From positions 1-56,426 of the forward strand of contig CAZHXA010000012.1 of NCBI GenBank assembly GCA_964536025.1: DNA of 56,426 bases, in the 5' to 3' direction. Below the pieces are notes generated by a model, which had not been told where the DNA came from, did not search any database, and saw nothing but the letters and a program-made list of their open reading frames with translations. The position numbers and the translations under genes were made by a program. This DNA is from RGIG4576 sp964536025. Lineage in GTDB: Bacteria; Bacteroidota; Bacteroidia; Bacteroidales; Muribaculaceae. Below are positions 44,210-52,891 of this stretch, piece by piece (position 1 is the first letter of the stretch; every line of letters begins with the position of its first letter).

Positions 44210-45373
44210 ATGAAATTACATGATTGTATAGAATATTTGAAAAAAAAGACTTTTGAAAAAAATAAAAAGTCTAATGATTATAACTATTCAAAAAAGTGGT
44301 ATAGTATAAAACTTTTTGATTTGTATATAATCAAAAAATTTCTTGGGACTTATATATTTTCCATATTGTTGTTATTGGCAATCGTTATTATGTTTGATAT
44401 TAACGAGAAACTTGATGCGGTATTGACAGCTCCATGGAAAGAAACTGTCTTTGACTATTTTATGAACTTTTTGCCATATTTTGCCAATCAGTTCAGCCCC
44501 TTGTTTACATTTATAGCTGTGATATTTTTTACATCAAAACTTGCCGATAATTCTGAAATTATAGCCATGTTGTCGAGTGGAATAAGTTATAAACGTTTGA
44601 TGGTTCCATATTTGTTGTCTGCAGCAATTATAGCTTTTTCGACTTTTATGTTGTCGGCATATATTATACCACCTGCAAATATCAAGCGTATTGCTTATAC
44701 CAATAAGTGGGTGAAAAATAAAAAAGTTGAATATGGCTCAAATATTCAGTTACAAGTTACTCCCGGAGTAATTGCTTATATGTCAAGATATGATAATCGC
44801 ACAAAAACCGGTTATAGATTTTCATTGGAACAATATGATAAAAAGGTGTTGAAGTCAAGATTGACAGCACAATCCATAAAATTTGATACACTTAATCGCT
44901 GGGTATTGCAAGATTATTCAATAAGAAAATTTGACGATTTACGAGAAACCATATCTTATGGTGATAAAAAAGATACCATATTGAATATGGAGCCAAAAGA
45001 TTTCTTGATTGCAAAAAATGACCAAGAGGTGCTTACGTTGCCACAGTTAAGTACTTATATAGATAGACAGAAGGATAGAGGTGTGGCTAATATAAAAAAT
45101 TTTGAAATAGAATTGCATAAACGATATGCAATGACAGCTGCCGCATTTATCCTTACTGTAATAGGTATGACCTTATCTTCTAAAAAAGTTAAAGGTGGTA
45201 TGGGGGTGAATATTGGTATAGGTTTGGTATTGAGCTTTACATATATAATGTTTACCACAGTTACATCAACTTTTGCTGTTTCAGGTTATACGTCTCCAAT
45301 GGTAGCAATGTGGATTCCTAATATCGTGTATATATTCATAGCTATATATTTATATCGTAAGGCTTCTTTATAA
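44210..45373 (+). CDS. LptF/LptG-family permease (YjgP/YjgQ)
   Basis: 387 residues. After a basic N-terminal extension come hydrophobic helices (about 45-70, 98-118, 140-160), a periplasmic beta-jellyroll-like domain (about 165-280: NIQLQVTPGVIAYMSRY) and three C-terminal helices. This is the LptF/G layout; the pair forms the membrane part of the LptB2FG lipopolysaccharide transporter. FDLYIIKKFLGTYIFSILLL is the typical first helix. The second permease is not adjacent. It follows tgt closely and likely shares its promoter. Confidence 0.9.
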   Translation: MKLHDCIEYLKKKTFEKNKKSNDYNYSKKWYSIKLFDLYIIKKFLGTYIFSILLLLAIVIMFDINEKLDAVLTAPWKETVFDYFMNFLPYFANQFSPLFTFIAVIFFTSKLADNSEIIAMLSSGISYKRLMVPYLLSAAIIAFSTFMLSAYIIPPANIKRIAYTNKWVKNKKVEYGSNIQLQVTPGVIAYMSRYDNRTKTGYRFSLEQYDKKVLKSRLTAQSIKFDTLNRWVLQDYSIRKFDDLRETISYGDKKDTILNMEPKDFLIAKNDQEVLTLPQLSTYIDRQKDRGVANIKNFEIELHKRYAMTAAAFILTVIGMTLSSKKVKGGMGVNIGIGLVLSFTYIMFTTVTSTFAVSGYTSPMVAMWIPNIVYIFIAIYLYRKASL

Positions 45374-45401
45374 AGAATGTTTTCGTGAAAAACGTATATA
45401 A

Positions 45402-45450
45402 AAAAGTCCTAAATAAGAACCTCTTAAGGGGGAACTTGTTTAGGACTTTT
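45402..45450. terminator. Bidirectional terminator
   Basis: AAAAGTCCTAAATAAG / CTTGTTTAGGACTTTT with one G-U pair and a 17-base loop, between convergent genes. Confidence 0.8.
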
Positions 45451-45469
45451 AATTTGTGAGCAATGAACT

Positions 45470-48063
45470 TTATTTGTTATTGTTCAAAAGGATTAATGTA
45501 GCTTGTTTCCCTTTGCAACTTCTCATTGTAGTGCCGGCTTTTGCGTAATATATAGTAGGGTCGCAAACGGTGTATTTAACCCCATTGTTTAGTACGTAAT
45601 CACCTGTAACATCTTCATTGAATCTTACAGCAGCAGCCAAGTGCCCCGGATAATAAATCAACGCGGTTTCAAGATTTAGCAAATCATTAACCATGCGAGA
45701 CAATAGAATGGCGTGGTCTTCACAATCGCTTGCAGGATAAAACAATGTTTCATCTGGGAAGAACGCACGATCGTAGCCCCATATTTTAGAGTCATACCCA
45801 TATTTATAAGTTTCTATCCAGTCCATTATAATGTTTACTGCAGCTAAATCCGATTTACCTTCAATATGTTTTTGAATGGAAGGATAGGCTGTGGCTTTAG
45901 CTTCATCACTTAGTGGAGTAAGTGCATAATATGACCATTTTGAGAAAGTGTCGTTCTCTGTCATAGGAGTAGGATAAGAATCATAAAAATTAATAAGGTT
46001 CTTGTTTACCTCATAGTTGATTTCATGCTTATATGTGTGTAATGTTAAATCAAATGATTGATTGTCTTTTTCAAAAACCGGAGTGTCTTTTATGTATAGC
46101 GACATTGCTTTTTCTTGTGGAAATGCAAAATCACAAATATATAATTGAGAATTGGTCTTGTTGTTAAAAGTATAGTAATTGCGATATTTGTCACTTGCTA
46201 AACTTATAAAAGGCAGGTCGGTGATAAATTGGTCGCTTGCAAATAGTAAAACAAGTTCTTTGTTTCCATTGTATGCAAATCTCATTTTATAGCCTGACAT
46301 ACTATATAGATATCCGGTTAATAAAGTGGATTCATTGCATTTGCCACCAAAAAAGCTATCGCTCAATTTTTGAAGCATTTGTAAATAAGCCCAATCGCAC
46401 AAATAATAGTCTGTTCTAAGGTTTAAACAATCGCTAAGTGTTGTTGTCAAATAGCTGTTCTTAGAAATCTTTTCCATTGCATTGGCAATACCGTTATTAT
46501 TGATTGATTCTATTTTGAATTTACAACGTTCATCGATTCTTGCAGTTAAAGTTGTTCCGTAAAATGTGAAATTAAATTCATTCGGCTTTTTATTTTCTTG
46601 TTTTATTACAGGAACAAAAGGTACCGGCTGAACAGCTATTGCTAAATTAGGAAGACTTACAATAGAATTTACTTTTATTTGTTGAGGTTCTCCTCCGGAT
46701 AAAGCTTTTGCTTTAGGTACGTCTTTTTTTATCTCTTTTTGTGGTTGTTCCGCTACAACTGTTGTTGAATCTTTCTTTGGTTCTGCTTTAGGTAGGGCAA
46801 CCTCTTTTTGGGGTGCTACGTTGGGGATTGCAATAGGAGCAGCTGCTACCAAGTTCTTTGGAGATACTTTTGGTAGAGAGATAGAAGATTTATTTCCTCT
46901 TTTTTTCTTTGATTTAGCTTTTTTTTCCTTGTTTTTAGCTTTTTCCTTTTTAGGCTCAACGTTGTCTTTTTTTACAGTAACTTCGGAGATTTCCTTTTTA
47001 GGCTCAACGTTGTCTTTCTTTATAGGAGCTTCGGAGATTTCCTTTTTAGGCTCAACGTTGTCTTTTTTTACAATAGCTTCGGTAATTTCCTTTTTAGGCT
47101 TAACGTTGTCTTTTTTTACAGTAGCTTCGGTAATTTCCTTTTTAGGCTCAACGTTGTCTTTCTTTACAGTAGCTTCGGTAATTTCCTTTTTAGGCTCAAC
47201 GTTGTCTTTCTTTACAGTAGCTTCGGTAATTTCCTNNNNNNNNNNNNNNNNNNNNNNNNNNNNNNNNNNNNNNNNNNNNNNNNNNNNNNNNNNNNNNNNN
47301 NNNNNNNNNNNNNNNNNNNNNNNNNNNNNNNNNNNTTAGGCTCAACGTTGTCTTTCTTTACAGTAACTTCGGAGATTTCCTTTTTAGGCTCAACGTTGTC
47401 TTTCTTTACAGTAGCTTCGGTAATTTCCTTTTTAGGCTCAACGTTGTCTTTCTTTACAGTAACTTCGGAGATTTCCTTTTTAGGCTTAACGTTGTCTTTT
47501 TTTACAGTAGCTTCGGTAATTTCCTTTTTAGGCTCAACGTTGTCTTTTTTTACAGTAACTTCGGTAATTTCCTTTTTAGGCTCAACGTTGTCTTTCTTTA
47601 CAGTAACTTCGGAGATTTCCTTTTTAGGCTTAACGTTGTCTTTTTTTACAGTAGCTTCGGTAATTTCCTTTTTAGGTTCAACGTTTTTATTAGTTGTCGC
47701 ATTTTGTTCTTCTAAAATAGGAGATTCTTGTGCTATTTCATCTTCTGTAATTATTTCAGGCTCAATAGAGTTGTCTTCCGGTTTTGGTTCTGCCGGTTTA
47801 CTTTGTTCCTCTTTCCAAGGTCTTCGCATTTGTTTGACAAATTCACCCAAAATACTGTCTCTATATTCAAGATATTGAGTTATTGCTTTATCTCGATTTT
47901 GTTTGAATTTGGATTTTGTTTGCTTCTTATATTCTTCGTAGGAAGTTTTTTTATCAGAAGCCTTATCCTCTTGTGAAGAAGGCGTATTATTGTTTGCCAC
48001 AAGAGTAGTTGATGCGGTTAAGAAAACAAAACAAAGTGCAATTATGAATTTGTTAAGTTTCAT
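45470..48063 (-). CDS. Exported repeat protein with transglutaminase-like domain (gene interrupted by assembly gap)
   Basis: One gene that appears as two ORFs because 100 N at 47236-47335 break the frame. The sequence on the low-coordinate side of the gap is open without a stop from 47233 to the stop at 45470, and the flanking repeats line up in frame if the true gap is 2+48n bases. The minimum product is 831 residues. Signal peptide 1-23 (TTLVANN); a charged helical segment (about 30-90); then at least 13 copies of a 16-residue Lys/Glu-rich repeat; a Lys-rich tract; and a C-terminal transglutaminase-like domain with Cys in ASDCEDHAILL, His in YPGHLAAAV and Asp in YTVCDPT, a Cys-His-Asp triad pattern. 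It follows an LPP20-like gene. Such domains can be proteases, crosslinkers or inactive binders; which applies is unknown. Confidence 0.78.
46952..47673 (-). repeat. Tandem 48-bp coding repeats, at least 13 copies
   Basis: Each unit encodes KKEI(T/S)E(A/V)TVKKDNV(E/K)P. Seven units are read upstream of the gap and six downstream. Excluding the gap, the tract is 622 bases; adding the two missing bases gives 624 = 13 x 48, so the units are uniform in length. Variants are mixed, and the order ITEA..KP / ISEV..EP / ITE.. occurs twice, hinting at a larger duplicated block. Confidence 0.92.
47236..47335. other. Assembly gap (100 N) inside the repeat tract
   Basis: Exactly 100 N, the usual placeholder for a gap of unknown size. 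It lies where identical repeats would defeat short-read assembly. The sequence on both sides is the same repeat in the same phase, requiring a true length of 2+48n. Confidence 0.95.
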
Positions 48064-48149
48064 AGAATGAAAATGTTAATTATTAATAGTAAAAGTGCCC
48101 AGCTATGTTTTACCAGGCACATAAATTTACTTGATTTTTTGAGAAAAAA

Positions 48150-48809
48150 TTATTTTTTCCAGTTATTTTCCATTTTCTTATGAAGAGCGTTACCTTGTTT
48201 TTCCAACTCTTCAAGAATTTTGCTTTTGAATGCTTTCTTCACGTTGTCATAGTTATAAGCAGCTCTTATTAATACTTCAACATTATCTTTTGAAGTATTG
48301 CGATAAGCTTCCATAACAATAAGAAGTCTACCTAAACTTTGAGAAACCAAACCTTTGCTACCTTCTGTGATTTTGATAAGAGTTGCCGCTTCTTCTTGAC
48401 TTAGTTGATGATTAGATACAGTACTTTCAATTTCAGTAGTGATTTCAGATTCGATTTGGCTTGCAATATCTTGACGAGCCATTTCCATTGCTTGAACTTT
48501 TGCTGCATCATATGCTCCGGCAACACTGCTACCTGAACCGAAAACGTATTTGTTTTGACCTTCATCATCCAGTTCAAATTGCATAGTGTAAGAACGGTCA
48601 AGCTGGCGTTCCAAAGGAAGAGCACCCGGTTTTACATCCCAACCTTCTTTTTTAAGCTTTTTAGCTTCATTTTTTGCACTTTTTGAAGCTTTTGCTTTTA
48701 CTTGAGCTTTTGCATAATCTGATGCTACTTGAGCATTTACATCAATTGAAGTAGTTGAAATTGTCAAAAATGCTGCGAATAAAGCAACATATAATTTAGT
48801 CTTTACCAT
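48150..48809 (-). CDS. Exported LPP20-like protein
   Basis: 219 residues from the ATG at 48809 (the frame extends to 48929, but MVKTKLYVALFAAFLTIST is a clear signal peptide start). The signal ends DVNAQ. A basic helix follows (KAQVKAKASKSAKNEAKKL), then strands (SYTMQFELDDEGQNKYVFG) and an alanine-rich helix (AYDAAKVQAMEMARQDIASQ) and a strand segment LIVMEAYRNTSKDNVEVLIRA, which is the LPP20/LPP-like 'SLAxxxARxxIA' layout. No lipobox. It lies 86 bases upstream of the repeat/transglutaminase-like gene on the same strand. The DUF4384 protein at 35730 carries a related domain. Function unknown. Confidence 0.78.
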   Translation of the reverse strand: MVKTKLYVALFAAFLTISTTSIDVNAQVASDYAKAQVKAKASKSAKNEAKKLKKEGWDVKPGALPLERQLDRSYTMQFELDDEGQNKYVFGSGSSVAGAYDAAKVQAMEMARQDIASQIESEITTEIESTVSNHQLSQEEAATLIKITEGSKGLVSQSLGRLLIVMEAYRNTSKDNVEVLIRAAYNYDNVKKAFKSKILEELEKQGNALHKKMENNWKK

Positions 48810-48964
48810 AATAAAATGTGTTTGATTTATGCTTTTAGTAATAATTAATTTTTCCTTAGATTTTTTTGTTAAACTATTTTTTTGCAAATTAAATGATTTT
48901 TTTTTGAACAATTGTAATATTTGTGGCAAATTTATTCATATAGTGCGAACTTTTAAAAAAATGA

Positions 48965-48995
48965 TTTGTTTTTTTTGAAAAAAGTAGTAATTTTG
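48965..48995 (+). promoter_or_regulatory. Promoter of rho
   Basis: TTTG (48965-48968), 19 bases, TAATTTTG (48988-48995), matching consensus. It predicts a leader of about 155 bases. Confidence 0.65.
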
Positions 48996-49015
48996 TTGTC
49001 GATTTCAAATAAAAT

Positions 49016-49044
49016 GTTCTATAAGTTAATAAATAGAACTTTTT
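49016..49044 (+). terminator. Terminator-like hairpin in the rho leader
   Basis: GTTCTAT (49016-49022) / ATAGAAC (49033-49039), a perfect 7-bp stem with a 10-base loop, then five T. It begins about 15 bases after the predicted transcription start. The stem is AT-rich, so termination would be partial at best. Confidence 0.4.
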
Positions 49045-49155
49045 CCTATGATTTTCTCGAAAATTGAGTGTTTGCATTATGATGTTTTAATGTAGGATTA
49101 AATGTGTCATGTCGTGCTATCTCATTTTCATCATTGAATTTACTAAATTACATTT

Positions 49156-51120
49156 ATGTATAATATTGCGGAATTAAATTCTAAAGAAGATTCGGAATTG
49201 AAGGCTATTGCTGAATCAATGGGATTGAAAAAAATAAATTCAATCGATAGAGATGATTTAATTTATAAAATTCTTGATGAGCAAGCTATCAATAGTTCAA
49301 AAGCATCGGTTGCTAACGCTTCTGAGAAGAAAAAACGTGGCAGAAAACCGGCTAAAAAGGCTTTGACTCTTAATGAAAACGAAGAAAAAACTGTTGATGA
49401 AAAAGCCGATAAAATATCAGAGCAAAATAAAATAGATGACTCTGTATCTGAAAAAAAAGAACAAGTTGCCGAAATAATAAATGAGGTTGTAGCCATTGTT
49501 CAAGATAAGCCTAAAAAAGAGAAACGTAAAAGGTTTGTTCATGGAACTTCCGATAACATAGAGTCGCAAGAAACAGAAGATTCAGGTGTTGTTGATGATA
49601 AAAATGTTAGCGAGTCTGTAACTACTGTTATTGAGAAAAATGACACATTAATTATAGAAGAAACAAATGAGGTTGAATCGGCTGAAGTTATTCAACCTGT
49701 TGCTGAATTTCAAAAAGAAGTAGTTGAAGTGAAAAAGCCTGAAATATCTTTGGGCTCGTTTTTCAATACAGTTGAGCGTAAGACATTTAAACCAAGAACA
49801 CAACAAGAAAGAGAAGAAGCTGAACGTCTTGCGGCTGAAAAGGCGGCTAAATCAACTATTATAATTAAAGAACCAACTCCTCAACCTGATTCTGCTCCTC
49901 AGTCGCAACAATCAAAAGGAAAGAAAAAGAAACAGCAACAACAGAAGCAGGAACAAAATCAAAAGCAAGAACCTATTATAAAGCAAGAAGATGCATTTAA
50001 TTTTGATGGAATTCTTAAAGGTATAGGTGTTCTTGAAGTTATGCCTGATGGTTATGGATTTTTGCGTTCAGGCGATTATAATTATCTTAATTCTCCCGAT
50101 GATATTTACGTTTCACAAGCTCAAATTAAAAACAACGGACTTAAAACCGGAGATGTGGTTGAAGGTTTCATTCGTCCGCCAAAGGAAGGCGAAAAATATT
50201 TCCCATTGAGCAAAATTTTGAGCGTGAATGGAAGAACTCCCGACTTTATTCGTGATAGAATACCTTTTGAGCATCTTGTTCCTCTTTTCCCTGATGAAAA
50301 ATTCGATTTAACAAGTGGTAAAACATGTAATTTATCAACTCGTGTTGTCGATATGTTTGCTCCGATAGGAAAAGGTCAACGTGGTCTTATTGTGGCACCG
50401 CCAAAAACAGGTAAGACTGTATTGCTAAAAGATATAGCAAATGCAATAGCTGAAAATCATCCGGATACATACATGATGATATTGCTTATCGATGAACGTC
50501 CTGAAGAAGTAACCGATATGGCTCGCAGTGTAAATGCTGAAGTTATTGCTTCTACATTTGATGAACCGGCAGAACGTCATGTGAAGATTGCGGGTTTGGT
50601 TCTTGAAAAGGCAAAACGAATGGTGGAGTGTGGACATGATGTTGTAATCTTGCTTGATTCAATAACCCGTTTAGCTCGTGCTTATAATACGGTGTCTCCG
50701 GCTTCGGGTAAGATACTTTCGGGTGGTGTAGATGCTAATGCTCTACAACGTCCTAAGCGTTTCTTTGGTGCTGCACGTAATATTGAAAATGGCGGTAGTC
50801 TTACTATTATAGCAACAGCCTTGATTGAAACCGGTTCAAAAATGGATGAGGTTATTTTTGAAGAATTTAAAGGAACCGGTAATATGGAATTGCAACTTGA
50901 TAGAAAATTGTCAAATAAACGTATTTTCCCTGCAGTGGATATTATAGCTTCAAGTACACGTCGTGATGACTTGTTGTTAAAGCAAGATACTTTAAATCGC
51001 ATGTGGATTCTTCGTCGCTTCTTAGGAGATAGAACTTCGCTTGAAGCTATGGAGTTTATAAAAGATAGAATGGAACGAACTCGTTCTAATGAAGAATTAC
51101 TTCTCACTATGAATGACTAA
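49156..51120 (+). CDS. rho: Transcription termination factor Rho with long disordered insert
   Basis: Hexameric RNA-dependent ATPase that terminates transcription. 654 residues against 419 in E. coli. The Rho_N helices (1-50: NIAELNSKEDSELKAIAESM) are followed by a roughly 235-residue low-complexity Lys/Glu/Gln/Val-rich insert (about 50-285), then the RNA-binding OB domain (PDGYGFLRSGDYNYLNSPDD) and the ATPase core with Walker A PPKTGKT (415-421), Walker B DVVILLDSITRLARAYN and the secondary RNA site. In Bacteroides thetaiotaomicron the corresponding Rho insert is disordered and drives condensate formation; the same is likely here but is not shown. Own promoter and terminator. Confidence 0.97.
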   Translation: MYNIAELNSKEDSELKAIAESMGLKKINSIDRDDLIYKILDEQAINSSKASVANASEKKKRGRKPAKKALTLNENEEKTVDEKADKISEQNKIDDSVSEKKEQVAEIINEVVAIVQDKPKKEKRKRFVHGTSDNIESQETEDSGVVDDKNVSESVTTVIEKNDTLIIEETNEVESAEVIQPVAEFQKEVVEVKKPEISLGSFFNTVERKTFKPRTQQEREEAERLAAEKAAKSTIIIKEPTPQPDSAPQSQQSKGKKKKQQQQKQEQNQKQEPIIKQEDAFNFDGILKGIGVLEVMPDGYGFLRSGDYNYLNSPDDIYVSQAQIKNNGLKTGDVVEGFIRPPKEGEKYFPLSKILSVNGRTPDFIRDRIPFEHLVPLFPDEKFDLTSGKTCNLSTRVVDMFAPIGKGQRGLIVAPPKTGKTVLLKDIANAIAENHPDTYMMILLIDERPEEVTDMARSVNAEVIASTFDEPAERHVKIAGLVLEKAKRMVECGHDVVILLDSITRLARAYNTVSPASGKILSGGVDANALQRPKRFFGAARNIENGGSLTIIATALIETGSKMDEVIFEEFKGTGNMELQLDRKLSNKRIFPAVDIIASSTRRDDLLLKQDTLNRMWILRRFLGDRTSLEAMEFIKDRMERTRSNEELLLTMND

Positions 51121-51148
51121 TTGGTATAAAAGTATTATTACGATAGAC

Positions 51149-51180
51149 AAAAGCTGTGGAATTTTAATTCCACAGCTTTT
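51149..51180 (+). terminator. Terminator of rho
   Basis: AAAAGCTGTGGAATT / AATTCCACAGCTTTT, a perfect 15-bp stem with a 2-base loop, 28 bases after the stop. Confidence 0.9.
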
Positions 51181-51278
51181 GTTGTTTCTAAGGCGTTATT
51201 TATAAAAGATAGAAGTGTGTGTTCTGGCAAAAACGTAATGTTTTAAATAATTATGAATGTTTTTAGGGAAAATCTTTA

Positions 51279-51286
51279 TACTTTTG
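51279..51286 (+). promoter_or_regulatory. -7 element for the ybaK-aroC operon
   Basis: TACTTTTG matches TAnnTTTG and lies 28 bases before the ybaK ATG. No clear -33 TTTG. Confidence 0.45.
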
Positions 51287-51314
51287 TATAAGAATAAAGG
51301 ATTTTACTATAAAT

Positions 51315-51809
51315 ATGGCAGGTGTCAGTAAAACTAATGTAGCAAGGCTTTTGGATAAAGCAAAAATAGCGTATGAACTTGTTCCATACGTTGTGGACGA
51401 GAATGATTTGGCGGCAACGCATATAGCCGAACAATTGAATGAAAATATAAAACAAGTATTTAAAACACTTGTTTTAAAAGGAGATAAAAACGGTTATTTT
51501 GTTTGTGTTATTCCTGGGGATGAAGAAGTCAACTTAAAAAAAGCAGCTAAGGTGAGTGGAAATAAGAAAGCTGACCTTATACCAATGAAAGATTTGTTGG
51601 GTGTTACCGGATATATACGTGGTGGATGTTCTCCTATAGGAATGAAGAAATTGTTTCCTACTTTTTTTGATGATTCTTGTTCCGTTTTTGATTATATTTA
51701 TGTGAGTGCTGGAATAAGAGGTTTGCAAATAAAGGTGTCACCGAATGATTTGGTGAAATATGTGAATGCTGATATGGTTGATTTAACCGATTTTGAAGAA
51801 AATAAATAA
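51315..51809 (+). CDS. ybaK: Cys-tRNA(Pro)/Cys-tRNA(Cys) deacylase YbaK
   Basis: Trans-editing enzyme that clears mischarged Cys-tRNA-Pro. 164 residues covering one YbaK/EbsC domain: KTNVARLLDKAKIAYELVPY at the N-terminus, an IKQVFKTLVLKGDKNGYFVCV core strand, the catalytic-site lysine region AAKVSGNKKADL and the signature GYIRGGCSPIGMKK. The start is preceded by a -7 element; aroC follows five bases after the stop, so the genes are co-transcribed without obvious functional link. Confidence 0.93.
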   Translation: MAGVSKTNVARLLDKAKIAYELVPYVVDENDLAATHIAEQLNENIKQVFKTLVLKGDKNGYFVCVIPGDEEVNLKKAAKVSGNKKADLIPMKDLLGVTGYIRGGCSPIGMKKLFPTFFDDSCSVFDYIYVSAGIRGLQIKVSPNDLVKYVNADMVDLTDFEENK

Positions 51810-51814
51810 GAATC

Positions 51815-52891
51815 ATGAGAAATAGAATAGGTAATGTCTTCAGTCTGACAAGTTTTGGAGAGTCGCATGGTAATGCCATTGGTGGAATTATTGATGGTAT
51901 GCCTGCTGGTATAAAAATAGATTTGGATAAGATTCAAAATGAGTTGAACCGTCGTCGCCCGGGGCAATCAAGTATCGTTACAGCTCGTGATGAACAAGAT
52001 AAAGTTAAGATTCTTTCGGGGGTGTTTGATGGTGTAACAACAGGAACATCAATAGGTTTTGTTATAGAAAATACAAATCAACATTCAGGAGATTATTCTA
52101 ATATTAAAGATGTGTATCGTCCATCTCATGCCGATTATACATATTCATTGAAATATGGAGTACGTGATTATAGAGGAGGCGGACGTTCTTCGGCACGTGA
52201 AACGGCGGCAAGAGTAGTTGCCGGAGCTTTTGCTCGTCAAGTATTGGAACAACTCGGAGTTGAGATATATGCTTATACTTCGCAAGTTGGACCTATTGCA
52301 ATAGATAAGGATTATCGTAAATATAATAAAAGTAAAATAGAAAGTAATATTGTGCGTTGTCCTGATGAGGTTAAGGCTCAAGAGATGATAGATTATATTA
52401 CACAAGTTAAGTCAGAGGGCGATACCATAGGAGGTGTGATTACTTGTGTTGTAAAAGGGGGGATGCCGGGATTGGGTGAACCTGTTTTTGATAAATTGCA
52501 TGCTCAAATAGGTGCAGCAATGTTAAGCATTAATGCAGTGAAAGGGTTTGAGTATGGGCTTGGCTTTGAATTTGCCGAAAAACGAGGTAGTGAAGTTAAT
52601 GATACCTTTGTATTTAAAGAAAACAAAGTCAAGACATTGACTAATAATTCGGGTGGAATACAAGGCGGAATTTCCAATGGTGAAGATATTTATTTCAGGG
52701 TAGCGTTCAAACCTGTTGCAACATTATTACGAGATGTTGAAACCATTGATAAAGACGGTAAAACGGTGGTGCTAAAAGCTAAAGGGCGTCATGATCCATG
52801 TGTGTTGCCTCGTGCGGTGCCTATTGTTGAAGCTATGACAGCAATTGTAATTTTGGATAATTATCTTATTAATAAAACCGTAAAATTGTGA
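51815..52891 (+). CDS. aroC: Chorismate synthase
   Basis: Converts EPSP to chorismate using reduced FMN, the last shikimate step. 358 residues; the signature FGESHGNAIGGIIDG (shown partly) at the N-terminus, the arginine-rich RRRPGQSSIVTARDE, the RGGGRSSARETAARV block and the C-terminal GRHDPCVLPRAVPIVEAM are all present. Second gene of the ybaK unit; its TGA overlaps the GTG start of the next gene. Confidence 0.97.
   Translation: MRNRIGNVFSLTSFGESHGNAIGGIIDGMPAGIKIDLDKIQNELNRRRPGQSSIVTARDEQDKVKILSGVFDGVTTGTSIGFVIENTNQHSGDYSNIKDVYRPSHADYTYSLKYGVRDYRGGGRSSARETAARVVAGAFARQVLEQLGVEIYAYTSQVGPIAIDKDYRKYNKSKIESNIVRCPDEVKAQEMIDYITQVKSEGDTIGGVITCVVKGGMPGLGEPVFDKLHAQIGAAMLSINAVKGFEYGLGFEFAEKRGSEVNDTFVFKENKVKTLTNNSGGIQGGISNGEDIYFRVAFKPVATLLRDVETIDKDGKTVVLKAKGRHDPCVLPRAVPIVEAMTAIVILDNYLINKTVKL

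Larger units (their letters stand above)
48810..49155. other. Divergent regulatory region between the LPP20-like gene and rho
   Basis: 346 AT-rich bases. A plus-strand rho promoter is at 48965-48995 and a minus-strand -7 element TAAATTTG at 48934-48927 may serve the LPP20-like gene (poor -33). A terminator-like hairpin lies at 49016-49044. No other gene is seen. Confidence 0.55.

Noticed and set aside
46952..47673. CRISPR array
   Set aside because: The 48-bp units are head-to-tail without unique spacers and maintain an open reading frame.
46821..47878. Plus-strand ORFs (46821-47339 and 47348-47878) with hydrophobic Phe/Ser/Leu repeats
   Set aside because: They are antisense to the Lys/Glu repeat array; 48-bp periodicity (a multiple of 3) keeps any frame open. 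The minus-strand frame has a signal peptide and a recognisable domain.
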